A DNA stretch of 64,000 nt from Paenarthrobacter sp. PH39-S1 (GTDB taxonomy: Bacteria > Actinomycetota > Actinomycetes > Actinomycetales > Micrococcaceae): assembly GCF_030063245.1 (NCBI RefSeq), contig NZ_JASISR010000001.1, positions 160,178 to 224,177 on the forward strand, written 5' to 3'. A model generated the notes under the pieces. That model worked only from the letters and a program-made list of their open reading frames with translations, was not told where the DNA came from and did no database searches. Position 1 is the first letter of the stretch. Each line of letters starts with the position of its first letter. Positions 18,642 through 27,939 of the stretch are shown here, in pieces. A program made the translations under genes and the position numbers.

Positions 18642-19676
18642 CTAGAAGTACCTGGTCTTGACCGGAGGGACCGACGGCGGCGGGGCCAAGACGTCCTGCA
18701 GGACACGCAGCGCACTCTGATAGGTGTCCGGATGGATTTCCGGGCTGGCATGACCGGTGCTGGCGATGTCGTAGCGGAAGAAGGTGTTGTTCGGCAGCAG
18801 TCGCCGCCAGCCCCGCATCGCGCTGGCGGCGTTCACAATGAAGTCAGTGGGGTCATAGAGCAGGCCAATGCCGGTTAAGGGAGAAACACCGCCGTCGAAC
18901 TGCGCGGGGAACGCCTTCAGGAACGTCGCCTGGGAGGTGTTGAGAATTAGGCTGTTCTGACCGTCGTCGAAGGATGACTGCACGCCTGACTGCGCCGCCG
19001 TGTACATGTCCTGGCCGTTCGGGTTGCTCAGGCCGCTCCAGACACCCCAGCCAAGCCGGCCCACAATGCCCAGGTTGGGCACCACTGCGCCGGCAAGGGA
19101 GATGTACTTCTTGCCAGGGTCCTTCACATCCTCCACGCTGCTCGGGCTGGAACCAAAAACAATGAGCTTGACGTGCAGCCCGTTCTGTTCGAGCAACGGC
19201 GCCAGAACGACGGCGACCATCCCGCCGAAGCTGTCGCCGTACAAGTACACTGTGCTGATTTTGCGCACATAGGCATCCCTGATGATCGCGATAAAGAGCT
19301 GCGCCACGTCAATGCCGCGGTTGGAATAACCAATGTAGGACGCCTCTGCGCGCTCGTTCATGGCTGGCTGCAGGGCCGCCAGTTTGCGTCCTGCCGTGCT
19401 GTTGGAGACCTCAAAACCTCCCAGCAGGTACCACGTGGCACCGGGAAATCGGCCGGCGGCGTTGCTGTTCGCGGTGTTCTGCGGCGTGATGACTTTAAAA
19501 GACAGATTGTCGGTGATGAGGTAGTTTGCGGCGATGTTGCTGCGGAACGCCGTGACGGCCGCCGCGCCTCCGAGGGCCAGCAGGAGAAGACGGCGGGAGA
19601 TATCGGCAGGCTGGTGCGGCGTTGTGCCGTCTGTCTTCGCCGGGTTCCGGGTCTGTTTTGCCGCGTTCTTTGCCAT
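18642..19676 (-). CDS. membrane-anchored or exported alpha/beta hydrolase-like protein
   Basis: 344 residues from the ATG at 19676, with AAGGAGATCCTC directly upstream. The N-terminus has a twin-arginine-like SRRLLLLALGGAAAVTAF (about 29-46), either a Tat signal or a single membrane anchor. The downstream part has an alpha/beta-hydrolase nucleophile elbow, YLYGDSFGGMVAVVL, with a late histidine (STGHASPEIH) as candidate catalytic base. Substrate unknown. The frame stays open upstream through the 12-bp repeats, but that part has no coding character. Convergent with the FMN reductase, 16 bases apart. Confidence 0.65.
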   Translation of the reverse strand: MAKNAAKQTRNPAKTDGTTPHQPADISRRLLLLALGGAAAVTAFRSNIAANYLITDNLSFKVITPQNTANSNAAGRFPGATWYLLGGFEVSNSTAGRKLAALQPAMNERAEASYIGYSNRGIDVAQLFIAIIRDAYVRKISTVYLYGDSFGGMVAVVLAPLLEQNGLHVKLIVFGSSPSSVEDVKDPGKKYISLAGAVVPNLGIVGRLGWGVWSGLSNPNGQDMYTAAQSGVQSSFDDGQNSLILNTSQATFLKAFPAQFDGGVSPLTGIGLLYDPTDFIVNAASAMRGWRRLLPNNTFFRYDIASTGHASPEIHPDTYQSALRVLQDVLAPPPSVPPVKTRYF

Positions 19677-19729
19677 GAGGATCTCCTTGATTCTGCCACA
19701 GCGCTGACGCCCCGGTAACGGTCCAGAAC

Positions 19730-19816
19730 GACGGCGCGGACGACGGCGCGGACGACGGCCGGACGACGGCGCGGACGACGGCGCGGACGACGGCGCGGAC
19801 GACGGCGCACGACGGC
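19730..19816. repeat. GC-rich tandem repeat, 12-bp unit, about seven copies
   Basis: Unit GACGGCGCGGAC is repeated: two full copies, one 11-bp copy, three full copies, one 10-bp copy and a partial unit. It lies upstream of the alpha/beta hydrolase gene. Length and copy number are likely to vary between strains. Confidence 0.9.
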
Positions 19817-20021
19817 AGTGGACTTGAAACGGCGATATCGCTGAGCGGTGGTGGCTCGGTCCCGGAACGTTTAAGTGATGCATCCATCACCGAATAAGTG
19901 ACGCAGCTCTCGTCCACGTGACCCATTTGCCGCCTCCCGACGGCCTGCTGAGGGCTCGGAGGCCGGCCTGGTGGACACTCAATGTGTGCAGGATCTGCTG
20001 GCGTCGAGGCCGCCCGATGTG

Positions 20022-20186
20022 TATACTTATGTTAGTTGTTGTTGTGTTGCGCATTTTGTAGTTCAAGCGGCGGCCTCGAGGGATTCTCGAGAGGTTGCTG
20101 TTTTTTTCGAAGAAGTGGCAAAGAACAAGTAACCAGGGGGCCCGAAAGTCGGGCGGATACTCCATCTTCTAAAGGAAATAAATAAA
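20022..20186 (+). promoter_or_regulatory. putative promoter and long 5' leader of the cold-shock gene
   Basis: TATACT at 20022-20027 is a good -10 box, without a clear -35. The implied leader of about 155 bases contains a CTCGAG-ggatt-CTCGAG hairpin (20076-20092) and a T-run, then AAGGAAATAAATAAA before the ATG. Long structured leaders are usual for cold-shock mRNAs; the transcription start is inferred. Confidence 0.45.
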
Positions 20187-20390
20187 ATGGCAACAGGTAC
20201 CGTCAAATGGTTCAACTCCGAAAAAGGCTTTGGCTTCATCTCTCCTGATGATGGCAGCCAGGATGTTTTCGCTCACTACTCCGCCATCAACTCCGGTGGA
20301 TACCGCTCCCTCGAAGAAAACCAGAAGGTTTCCTTTGAAGTAGAGCAGGGCCCGAAGGGCCCGCAGGCTACCAATATTCAGTCTGTCTAG
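20187..20390 (+). CDS. cspA: cold-shock protein, CspA family
   Basis: 67 residues, a single cold-shock domain that binds single-stranded RNA and DNA. RNP1 is KGFGFI (residues 13-18) and RNP2 is VFAHY (27-31); [12 protein letters not shown] opens the fold. Length is that of the family. Strong AAGGAAA ribosome site, an AT-rich start region and a strong terminator at 20438-20468 suggest a highly expressed monocistronic gene. Confidence 0.95.
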   Translation: MATGTVKWFNSEKGFGFISPDDGSQDVFAHYSAINSGGYRSLEENQKVSFEVEQGPKGPQATNIQSV

Positions 20391-20437
20391 TATTGCTTGC
20401 CGTTCATTATGAACGGCACTCGCCGGGAACGGCAACC

Positions 20438-20468
20438 GAAGCAGGGCGGGAATCTCCCGCCCTGCTTC
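20438..20468 (+). terminator. intrinsic terminator of cspA
   Basis: 14-bp perfect arms (20438-20451 and 20455-20468), GC-rich, three-base loop, followed by TGTTT. Located 48 bases after the cspA stop. Confidence 0.9.
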
Positions 20469-20566
20469 TGTTTAACCCCCGGCATTGACCCGTCACAGGA
20501 AGCCACGGATGTATTTCGACCGCGCGTTCCAGCACCTCTCCACTGGACGGGGCCGAGGGCCAGGAG

Positions 20567-21430
20567 TCAGGCGATGGTGCTGAGCTGACGCTCCGTGGCA
20601 TCCTGCGGGGCCGGGCCCGCAACGCCGGCCCGGCGTCGTGACATCCTGCGGTCGATGGCGCTGGCGGCGTTCGAAATGACGATATTCATGCCGATGTAGA
20701 CGATGGTAATGATCAGGTAGGTCTGCACCAGATGCCCGGTGGAAGCCACCAGAACCTTGCCCGATTGCTGCAGCTCACCATAGGAGACCACATAACCTAG
20801 CGTGGTGTCCTTCAGCAGGATCACCACCTGTGCAATCAGGGCCGGAAGCACAATCCGCACGGACTGCGGAAAAACCACCAGTCGGAATGCCTGCGCGGGG
20901 GTGAGCCCGACGGCGATGGCCGCCTCGGTCTGGCCCTTGGGCAGCGCTAGGATACCGGCCCGGAAAACCTCGGCAATCGTCGCCCCGGAGCACAGGCCGA
21001 TCGGAATGACGAGCTTCCAAAAGACATCCGGGTTTATCCCATAGGGCGGCAGCGCTGAGACAAAGATGTAAATGATCAGCAGCAGCGGCACCGAGCGCAG
21101 CAGTTCAATCACCGCTGTGCACGGCCAGCGCACCAGCTTCGCGTCGGCAAGCCTCCCCAACGCCAGGAACAGGCCCAGCGGCAGCGCGATGGCGCCGGCC
21201 CCCAGTGCGGCGAGCGCGGTGTTGCCAAAGGCCTTGAGCAGGTACCGCCAGGTGCTGGACTGTTTGAACTCCGCCCACTTGGACGGCGCGAGTTGGCCGC
21301 TCTGATAAAACTGGGCATAGGCCAGAATCAGCAGGCCCAGTGTGACGAGAATGCTGACAATGGTCAGGATCATGACGCGGCGCCGGGCCTTGGGGCCGAC
21401 GGCGTCGAAAAGGACCTGCTGGGTGCTCAC
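20567..21430 (-). CDS. gluD: glutamate-type ABC transporter, permease
   Basis: 287 residues, a HisM/GlnP family integral membrane protein. Starts with an N-terminal helix (VMILTIVSILVTLGLLILAYA) and has the permease signature region EVFRAGILALPKGQTEAAIAVGL, the cytoplasmic loop that contacts the ATPase. A helix near the C-terminus (YLIITIVYIGMNIVISNAA) precedes a charged tail. Overlaps gluC by four bases. Corresponds to GluD of the corynebacterial GluABCD importer, but substrate is assigned by family. Confidence 0.88.
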   Translation of the reverse strand: MSTQQVLFDAVGPKARRRVMILTIVSILVTLGLLILAYAQFYQSGQLAPSKWAEFKQSSTWRYLLKAFGNTALAALGAGAIALPLGLFLALGRLADAKLVRWPCTAVIELLRSVPLLLIIYIFVSALPPYGINPDVFWKLVIPIGLCSGATIAEVFRAGILALPKGQTEAAIAVGLTPAQAFRLVVFPQSVRIVLPALIAQVVILLKDTTLGYVVSYGELQQSGKVLVASTGHLVQTYLIITIVYIGMNIVISNAASAIDRRMSRRRAGVAGPAPQDATERQLSTIA

Positions 21431-22074
21431 CGCAGCACTCGCAGCCTTGTTTCAAGCCTGGCGCCGACGGCACCGGCCCCCAGTGCAATGGTGGCATAAA
21501 TGACGGCGGCCACGAGGAACGTCACCAGCCCCAGTGCCTCCTTGTTATTGATGAAGCTGACCTGTGCGGTCAGATCCATCACGCCCACGACGCCGGCGAG
21601 TGAGGAGGAGAGCAGGATCCCGATGAACAAGGTGACGATGGGCTGCACCATCGCACGGGTGGCCTGCGGGAAGACGATCTCGCGGAGCACGCCGAAGAAG
21701 CCCAGCCCGATCGCCCGGCCGGCCTCCACCTGACCGGACGGAATGGCGTTGATGCCGGTTCGGAACACCTCGCAGGCGAAGGACGCGCCGACCAGGATCA
21801 TGGCAATCATCACCGACGGCAGGTAGTCGATGGTGATGCCGATTTCAGGGAGCCCGTAGACCACCAGGATCAACAGGGAAACCAGCGGAACATTACGGAA
21901 AATCTCCACGAAGATCAGCCCGACGGCGCGCAGGTACGCCACTGGGCTGATTCGGAATGTTGCCAGGACAACGCCCAGAATCATGGAACCTATGAAGCCG
22001 ACGACGGTGAACTGGGCCGTGACCCACAGCCCCTCGCCGAAGGTTCCCAGATATTTCGTGAGCAGGATGTCCAT
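21427..22074 (-). CDS. gluC: glutamate-type ABC transporter, permease
   Basis: 215 residues, HisM-like permease with about five membrane helices. The ATPase-contact loop is EVFRTGINAIPSGQVEAGRAIGL. Pairs with GluD to form the membrane channel. It starts nine bases after the gluB stop, so gluB-gluC-gluD form one operon. Confidence 0.88.
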   Translation of the reverse strand: MDILLTKYLGTFGEGLWVTAQFTVVGFIGSMILGVVLATFRISPVAYLRAVGLIFVEIFRNVPLVSLLILVVYGLPEIGITIDYLPSVMIAMILVGASFACEVFRTGINAIPSGQVEAGRAIGLGFFGVLREIVFPQATRAMVQPIVTLFIGILLSSSLAGVVGVMDLTAQVSFINNKEALGLVTFLVAAVIYATIALGAGAVGARLETRLRVLR

Positions 22075-22083
22075 AGTGTGGAG

Positions 22084-23013
22084 CTAGCCGACGGTGGGCG
22101 CGGTGGGCGGGGTTGCGGTGCCGGTTTGCGCCCCGATGGTCGCCTTCCAGAGTTTGAGCCAGGTTCCGTCCGCGATGATGTTTTTCAGCCAGTCATTGAC
22201 GAACGCCTTGGCGTCGGTACCTTTGGGGAGACCGATGCCGTAATTGTCCTTCGGGCCGAAGGGATCGCCGACGATCTTCACGTCTTTGTTGGCCACCAAG
22301 GCATTCAACAGCAGGGACTGGTCGATGACATAGGCATCCGCCCTGCCCTGCTGCACGGCGGCCAGACATTGGGCGTTGTCAGGCAGCGGCAGCACCGTGG
22401 CGTTCGGAGCCTGGCTGGCCAGCAGCGTCACGCCGGTCGACGCGGCCTGTGTGGTCACCGTCTTACCGGCGAGATCGGCCACACCCTTGATATCGGTGTT
22501 GGTTGATTTGACCAGGATTCCCGCCTGCGAGGAGTAATAGGGGCCGGCAAAGTCCACCCGGGCGGCGCGCTTGTCCGTGATCGAATAGGTGGCGATGATG
22601 GTGTCCACAGATTTGTTCACCAGCAGATCCTCGCGGGTGTCAACCGTGACCTGATCCAGCTTTGTCTTGGACTCGCCGATGATGTATTTGGCCAGCAGTT
22701 GGGAAAGCCCAGCATCGAAGCCAACCGCCTTGCCGGTGCTGGGGTTCAGCAGACTGAACAGCTGGGACGTCTCCGTGCCGCCCACGTGCAGGACACCGTT
22801 TTTCTTGATCTGGCTGGCCCACTCGTTGGCCGCGACGGTTGCGTCGTCCGCCTTTGCGCCGGCGCTAATGACGTCGTCGTAGCTTGCGCCGCCCGAGCTG
22901 CTGGCGGCAGGAGTCCCGGGTGCCTCCGGGCTGCAGGCCACCAGGCCCACGGCAAGCAGGCCCACTATGGCGGCAGCGGCGGCTCCCACCCCTTTGTTTT
23001 TCCGCAATTTCAT
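22084..23013 (-). CDS. gluB: glutamate-type ABC transporter, substrate-binding lipoprotein
   Basis: 309 residues. Lipoprotein signal with lipobox LVAC (Cys27), so it is tethered outside the membrane. The mature part is an SBP_bac_3 domain: GVLHVGGTETSQLFSLLNP, VGFDAGLSQLLAKYIIG and the usual hinge ending in WLKLWKATIG. Binds a polar amino acid, probably glutamate. AAGGAGCCGTGAC precedes the ATG. The gene for the ATPase (gluA), which heads this operon in corynebacteria, is not upstream; the next gene is a divergent DUF6350 protein. The 207 bases between them show no other gene. Confidence 0.88.
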   Translation of the reverse strand: MKLRKNKGVGAAAAAIVGLLAVGLVACSPEAPGTPAASSSGGASYDDVISAGAKADDATVAANEWASQIKKNGVLHVGGTETSQLFSLLNPSTGKAVGFDAGLSQLLAKYIIGESKTKLDQVTVDTREDLLVNKSVDTIIATYSITDKRAARVDFAGPYYSSQAGILVKSTNTDIKGVADLAGKTVTTQAASTGVTLLASQAPNATVLPLPDNAQCLAAVQQGRADAYVIDQSLLLNALVANKDVKIVGDPFGPKDNYGIGLPKGTDAKAFVNDWLKNIIADGTWLKLWKATIGAQTGTATPPTAPTVG

Positions 23014-23220
23014 GTCACGGCTCCTTTGCCAGCGATTTTTCCACCCGGTACGGCTAATGAGGACAGCTTAGTCATGGCGGCCGGAACCCACTAAGCAGTT
23101 GTCGGTTAAAGTTGCGGGAGTTTAATAAGCAGCACGACCATAAGGCACTGCCTGCTATCCGGCCCGTCACCGGCGTTGCCGACGGGCAGTATGCACCGCC
23201 ACGTGGCACGATGGTAGACG

Positions 23221-24537
23221 ATGAGACTGACAACGGGCAGGGGAAGCCAACAGGGAATTCCAATGCCGTTGTGGCTGCAGGGCGCGTTCGAGTCCGCTCA
23301 GGCGGCCGTAATCTCCGCTCTGTTGGTGCTGCTTCCCCTGGCCGGAGTGTGGTGGGCGGACGGTTTCCAGAACAAGTCCTTCGCTGGCCTGGCGAGGCTC
23401 GGCGGCCAGATCTGGCTCGTGATGCACGCGGTCCCTTTGAACCTGACTTTTAACAACGGCCCCAGTTCCGCCTCGGTGCAGACCGGGACGCTCAGCCTGA
23501 TCCCGCTGGGCCTGGCGGTGATTCCCTTTCTGCTCTCCTGGCGTGCGGGACGGCGGCTGGCCCGGGCCTCCTACACGGACCAGCTCTGGCAGGCGGTGCT
23601 CGGAGCGCTGCTGGCATATGCCGCTGCCGGTATGGGGACGGCGTTTATCTGTGAAACCGCCGAAGTCAGGGCCAGTCTTCCGTTGGGCACCTTGATCCCG
23701 CTGATCCCCGTTGGTCTGGGCCTGATCATCGGGGCGCGGCGCGAAGCAGGCACGTGGGGACGGCTGATCGGGGTTGACGCGGCGGACTGGATCGCCGCAA
23801 CCAGTCAGCACTCACGCTGGGCGGGATCCTACGCCTGGGCAGCCGTCCGTGCCGGTTTTGTGGCGCTGCTGGGCGCGCTGGCGCTGTCAGCATTGCTGCT
23901 GGTGGTTGACATTGTCTGGCATTGGTCCGACATTGTGGCCGTCTACGAGGGGCTGAAAACGGGCGTGGTGGGTGGCATCGCGTTGACTATTATTCAGCTC
24001 GGCTTCCTGCCGAACCTAGTGATCTGGACCTTGGCCTGGGCCTCGGGCGCGGGCTTCGCTCTGGGCGTTGGTTCCTCCGTCTCCCCGCTGGGAACCGTTG
24101 TGGCCCCGGTGCCCGCCATTCCCGTGCTGGGCGCGCTTCCGGTAGGGGAGTTCTCCTGGGGGGTGGTGGCGATGGTGATCAACGTACTGGCGGGAGCCCT
24201 CGCGGGTTGGTGGTTCTTGCGTGCGGGGGAAAATCACTTCGATGAGTGGCTCGCCATCAAGGTCAAGACCCGCTGGTTCACCGCGACCGTCTCAACGCTG
24301 GCGCTGGGAGCGGTGATCGGCGCCTCGGCCGGGATTTTCGCAGGCGTTCTGGCCCTGCTGGCGCACGGATCGTCCGGTCTCGGCCGCCTGACGGATATCG
24401 GACCCGACTTTGCCACCACGGCCGTCTGGGTGGCGGTGGAAGTGGCCGTCGGCGTCGTCGTTGGTTATGCGGCAGGGCCGTGGCTGGAGCGCGAACCGAA
24501 AGATGCAGCGCACGTGTCCGGCGGCGAGTCGGGCTGA
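23221..24537 (+). CDS. DUF6350 family integral membrane protein
   Basis: 438 residues with about eight to ten hydrophobic helices, for example AAVISALLVLLPLAGVWWA near the N-terminus and VGVVVGYAAGPWLEREPKD near the end. It matches the actinobacterial DUF6350 membrane family usually located just upstream of purN, as here. Function unknown. The first ATG is used; an internal ATG at 23263 is an alternative. There is no clear ribosome site at 23221, and leaderless initiation is possible. Confidence 0.8.
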   Translation: MRLTTGRGSQQGIPMPLWLQGAFESAQAAVISALLVLLPLAGVWWADGFQNKSFAGLARLGGQIWLVMHAVPLNLTFNNGPSSASVQTGTLSLIPLGLAVIPFLLSWRAGRRLARASYTDQLWQAVLGALLAYAAAGMGTAFICETAEVRASLPLGTLIPLIPVGLGLIIGARREAGTWGRLIGVDAADWIAATSQHSRWAGSYAWAAVRAGFVALLGALALSALLLVVDIVWHWSDIVAVYEGLKTGVVGGIALTIIQLGFLPNLVIWTLAWASGAGFALGVGSSVSPLGTVVAPVPAIPVLGALPVGEFSWGVVAMVINVLAGALAGWWFLRAGENHFDEWLAIKVKTRWFTATVSTLALGAVIGASAGIFAGVLALLAHGSSGLGRLTDIGPDFATTAVWVAVEVAVGVVVGYAAGPWLEREPKDAAHVSGGESG

Positions 24538-24576
24538 TCTTCTGGTTCCCCTGGATCTGTCACCTAAGGTTGTCCC

Positions 24577-25152
24577 ATGCGCATAGTCGTCCTCGTCTCC
24601 GGCACCGGTTCCAACCTGCAGGCTGTCATTGACGCGGTCCGGGACGGGCAACTGCCGGTGGAGATCACCGCGGTGGGGGCGGACAGGCCGGGCACCTTCG
24701 GCATTGAGCGCTCGGCCGCGGCGGGGTTGGAGACGTTCGTGGTCAACTTCAAGGATTTTGCCACCCGGGCGGAGTGGGACGAGGCGCTGCTGGCCGCGGT
24801 GACCGCATATTCGCCCGACTATGTGGTCTCGTCCGGGTTTATGCGGATCGTGGCACCGGGCTTTATCAATGCATTCCCCAAGCGGTATGTGAACACTCAT
24901 CCGGCACTGCTGCCCGCCTTCCCCGGCGCTCACGGGGTGCGGGATGCGCTGGTCTACGGGGTCAAGGTCACCGGGTGCACGGTGCATTTCGCCGACGCCG
25001 GCGTGGACACGGGGCCTATCATCGCGCAGACCGCGGTGGCCGTGGAACCCGGTGATACCGAAGAGACGCTGCATGAGCGGATCAAGATGGCGGAACGGGA
25101 GCTGTTAATCAAGGTGCTGGCGGACCTCGCCACCCGTCCCAGTTGGGATTAA
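24577..25152 (+). CDS. purN: phosphoribosylglycinamide formyltransferase
   Basis: 191 residues. Transfers formyl from 10-formyl-THF to GAR, third step of purine synthesis. N-terminal phosphate loop VLVSGTGSNLQAVID, the folate-site motif NTHPALLPAFPGAHG with the catalytic Asn/His pair, and the catalytic Asp in GVDTGPIIAQ. Starts 39 bases after DUF6350. The 3' end overlaps an opposite-strand fragment. In related genomes purN is usually followed directly by purH; here murQ-GH3 intervene. Confidence 0.95.
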   Translation: MRIVVLVSGTGSNLQAVIDAVRDGQLPVEITAVGADRPGTFGIERSAAAGLETFVVNFKDFATRAEWDEALLAAVTAYSPDYVVSSGFMRIVAPGFINAFPKRYVNTHPALLPAFPGAHGVRDALVYGVKVTGCTVHFADAGVDTGPIIAQTAVAVEPGDTEETLHERIKMAERELLIKVLADLATRPSWD

Positions 25153-25375
25153 GCGAGGCGGTGGCGTTTTGTTCCGGGCGACGACGATCATCAGGAACTC
25201 CCAACGTCAGGGCGAAAATCACCAGCGCCAACGCGGACAACGGCCCGGTCACCGCGAGAATCCATTTTCGCCCGACGCGTTCCACCAGCAGCGCCGCGGC
25301 GGCGACGCCCAAGCCAACGCCGGTCATCCCGGCGGTGGCCATGGAGGGCTTCGGCCCGCCGAAGCTCTCCCTCAC
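25109..25375 (-). pseudogene. small ORF resembling a fragment of an MFS transporter
   Basis: 88 residues with two hydrophobic stretches around an ERVGRKW loop (GVGLGVAAAALLVERVGRKW and ILAVTGPLSALALVIFAL), the pattern of the conserved MFS loop between helices. No start with a ribosome site, no flanking transporter, and its 3' end runs into purN. It follows murQ by 18 bases, so it is probably what is left of a sugar transporter once downstream of murQ. It could also be a chance reading frame. Confidence 0.4.
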
Positions 25376-25393
25376 CAGAATGGATGCCGGCAG

Positions 25394-26335
25394 TCATGCG
25401 GGCCGTTCGTCGCCGGTGGCACCAATGGCCGAGCGCAGCTGCCCGCGGTGCTCGCGCAGCAACTCCAGCGCCTGCTCCGGCGGCAGGCCCGTCAGCAGCA
25501 GCAGAATCGCCGCTTTCACGGAACCGTCGACGGCGGCCAGCGCGCCGGCCGCCTCGGGGGCGGCCGCTCCTGTCGCTTGCATGACAGTTCGTTCGGACCG
25601 CGCACGCAGCTTGGCGTTTGTTGCCTTCAGATCCACCATGAGGCTTCCATACGTCTTCCCCAGCCGGATCATGGTGAGGGTGCTGATCATGTTCAGGACC
25701 AGTTTCTGCGCGGTGCCGGCTTTCAGCCGGGTGGACCCGGTGACGAATTCGGGGCCGACTTCGATCTCAATAGCAATCCCGGCCGCGGCACCCAACGGCG
25801 AGTCTGCGTTGCAGGAGAGCCCGACAGTCAGGGCACCGGTCTCCCGGGCAGCAGCGAGTGCGCCCAGCACATAAGGTGTCCGGCCGGAGGCGGAGATGCC
25901 GACGACTGCGTCTGCGGCGGTGACGCTCAGGTGACGCATATCCGCGGCGCCGGCCTCGTCGTCGTCCTCGGCATTTTCGACCGCCTGCCGGAGCGCCTGC
26001 TCACCGCCGGCCACGACGCCCACCACCTGGGACGGATCCGTTCCGAATGTGGGCGGGCATTCGCTGGCGTCAAGCACGCCGAGGCGGCCCGAGGTACCGG
26101 CGCCCACGTAGATCAGTCTCCCGCCGCGCGCCATCCGTTCGGCAACGGCATCGATGGTGCGGGCGATGCTGACGCCCGCGCCGGCAATGGCCGCGGGCAC
26201 CTTGCTGTCCTCGGCGTTCATGGCCTGCACCAGTGCCAGCGTGCCCATCGTGTCCAGGGCGGAGAGTTCGGGGTTAGCGGCCTCGGTGGTCAGCCCGGTC
26301 AGCTCGGTACGGAGGGCGGCATTGGGGTCGGTCAT
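25394..26335 (-). CDS. murQ: N-acetylmuramic acid 6-phosphate etherase
   Basis: 313 residues. Cleaves the lactyl ether of MurNAc-6-phosphate to GlcNAc-6-phosphate and D-lactate. The SIS domain carries GRLIYVGAGTSGRLGVLDA and ECPPTFGTDP, and the second conserved stretch is LVLNMISTLTMIRLGKTYG. ATGA overlap with the upstream GH3 gene shows a two-gene peptidoglycan-recycling operon. No MurNAc PTS or kinase lies nearby. Confidence 0.93.
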   Translation of the reverse strand: MTDPNAALRTELTGLTTEAANPELSALDTMGTLALVQAMNAEDSKVPAAIAGAGVSIARTIDAVAERMARGGRLIYVGAGTSGRLGVLDASECPPTFGTDPSQVVGVVAGGEQALRQAVENAEDDDEAGAADMRHLSVTAADAVVGISASGRTPYVLGALAAARETGALTVGLSCNADSPLGAAAGIAIEIEVGPEFVTGSTRLKAGTAQKLVLNMISTLTMIRLGKTYGSLMVDLKATNAKLRARSERTVMQATGAAAPEAAGALAAVDGSVKAAILLLLTGLPPEQALELLREHRGQLRSAIGATGDERPA

Positions 26336-27939
26336 AGCGTTCTTCCTGTCCGGTCTTCCGCCGTGAGCAGCCGGGCCACCGCGCGGGCACTGACACGGGA
26401 CGAGCCGAAGCAGTTGATGATGGGCATCGGCGGAGCGACCGGGAGAGGCGTCGCGAGACCGGCGTTAATCGCGATGGCGTCCGGAACTACGTCGATCAGT
26501 TCCGCCAGCCCAGCGGCCTGGCCCCGATCCAGCAGGGCGTCAAGGACCACCACGCAGGGCCGCGGGGATGGGCTGTCCAGCCCTGGCGGAACCTGTACGG
26601 CTTCCTTGTCGGCCACCAGCTCCTGCAGTGACAGTGTCCGCACCGTCAGGCGCTCGGCCAGCGCTGCGGCAAAGAAGTTTTCGGTGGCGCCGGCCGCCAT
26701 ATTGTGCGCGGTGCGAAGATCGACGACGTCGACGGCGGATACCCCGGATGGTAGACGCGGCATCGCCACGGCAGCGGTGCCGCCGCTGCCCGAGACCGTG
26801 CAGGCCCGCGCCGCGACGGCCACCCAGTCAGGTTCCTGCGCCGGGTCCGCCGGATGGTCCGCGGCCGGCACGCGAGCCGCACCGGACGCAAACGCCGCAA
26901 CCCGTGCGGCCGCGCGCTCCAGCACTGAGATGGGCAGTGTGCCGTCGGCAACGGCGGCCAGCAGCGCGTCTCTGACCTGCAGATAGTCGTCCTCGCCGGC
27001 GCCCCCTTGACCAGTCCCGTCGGTGCCTCCCCCGGAGCTGTACGGATTGGACGGGTTGCCCACGCAAAGCAGATCCGCCCCGGCCAGCAGGGACTGGACG
27101 GCGCCCTGGCCCATGCCAACCGTGGCCTGCACCGCCGCCATGTCCAGTGCATCGGTGATCAGCAGCCCGTCGAAACCCAGTCCGCGGAGCAGGGCGCCAG
27201 CGGCCGGATTCAGTGTGGCCGGTGCCTCGCCCAGATCGGGAATCACAATGTGTGCGCTCATCATCGCCGCTGCACCCGCCGCCGCCGCAGCCCGGAACGG
27301 CGGCAGATGGACCCGCTTGACGTCGTCGAGGGTCATATCCAGGCGTGGCAGAGACAGGTGCGAATCGCCGCTGGTGTCCCCGTGACCGGGGAAATGTTTG
27401 GCACAGGCCCCGACGCCGGTGGACGCAATGCCGCGGACCATGGCGCCGGTGTGCCGGCTGACAAGGTCCGTGCCGGAGCCGAAGGAGCGGACGCCAATGA
27501 CCGGATTGAGCGGGTTGGTATTCACATCCGCCACCGGGCCGATCACCAGGTTGATGCCGGCCGCGCGGCAGAGCGTCCCGATGGCCCGGCCGGCCGCCTC
27601 GGTGAGTGTGACGTCGTCGAGGGCTCCGAGCACCGCCGCGCCGGGAATGTCGGAGCCGGCGCGGAATTGCAGTCGGGTGACGTTGCCACCCTCTTCGTCG
27701 GCCCCGGTGACGGCCAACGGATTGGCGGCCCGGATCGCCGCCGAGAGCTCCGCCGGCTGGCCGGGCATGTCGGGAAGGAGGTTGTGGCTAAAATACACCA
27801 CCCCGGCCAAGCCGTCAGACAATGCCTCCGCGAGCCAGGAGGGCACCGATGTGCCAATGAATCCGGGCCAGATCACACCGTTGACCAGACGCCGAAGGGA
27901 CTGGGCATCTGTCGTGGCGGGCGCGGTCGACTCGGTCAT
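26332..27939 (-). CDS. nagZ: glycoside hydrolase family 3, NagZ-like beta-N-acetylglucosaminidase
   Basis: 535 residues. The GH3 barrel has the NagZ signature [14 protein letters not shown], whose His belongs to the catalytic His-Asp dyad, and the nucleophile Asp in [26 protein letters not shown] fits the substrate-binding entrance. A C-terminal domain (about 370-535) follows, longer than in Gram-negative NagZ and like Gram-positive relatives. No signal peptide, so it probably acts in the cytoplasm, removing GlcNAc from muropeptides and leaving MurNAc for MurQ. Exact substrate inferred. Confidence 0.88.
   Translation of the reverse strand: MTESTAPATTDAQSLRRLVNGVIWPGFIGTSVPSWLAEALSDGLAGVVYFSHNLLPDMPGQPAELSAAIRAANPLAVTGADEEGGNVTRLQFRAGSDIPGAAVLGALDDVTLTEAAGRAIGTLCRAAGINLVIGPVADVNTNPLNPVIGVRSFGSGTDLVSRHTGAMVRGIASTGVGACAKHFPGHGDTSGDSHLSLPRLDMTLDDVKRVHLPPFRAAAAAGAAAMMSAHIVIPDLGEAPATLNPAAGALLRGLGFDGLLITDALDMAAVQATVGMGQGAVQSLLAGADLLCVGNPSNPYSSGGGTDGTGQGGAGEDDYLQVRDALLAAVADGTLPISVLERAAARVAAFASGAARVPAADHPADPAQEPDWVAVAARACTVSGSGGTAAVAMPRLPSGVSAVDVVDLRTAHNMAAGATENFFAAALAERLTVRTLSLQELVADKEAVQVPPGLDSPSPRPCVVVLDALLDRGQAAGLAELIDVVPDAIAINAGLATPLPVAPPMPIINCFGSSRVSARAVARLLTAEDRTGRTL

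Larger units (their letters stand above)
19677..20186. other. 510-bp intergenic region: 12-bp tandem repeats, operator-like palindrome and csp leader
   Basis: Holds the GACGGCGCGGAC repeat tract (19730-19816), an inverted repeat GTGATG-catc-CATCAC at 19875-19890, which could be an operator for the hydrolase gene, and a long leader of the cold-shock gene after a TATACT box at 20022-20027. No further ORF is supported. Confidence 0.5.

Noticed and set aside
19730-19816. Repeat tract considered as a CRISPR array
   Set aside because: Units are directly adjacent without spacers, and no cas gene is present.
19677-19883. N-terminal extension of the alpha/beta hydrolase through the 12-bp repeats
   Set aside because: Encodes only a Pro/Ser/Arg repeat; the ATG at 19676 has a strong AAGGAG site and is followed by the signal/anchor sequence.
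25169-26986. Long plus-strand open frame opposite murQ and the GH3 gene
   Set aside because: Low-complexity Gly/Arg-rich translation; the minus strand carries intact catalytic motifs.
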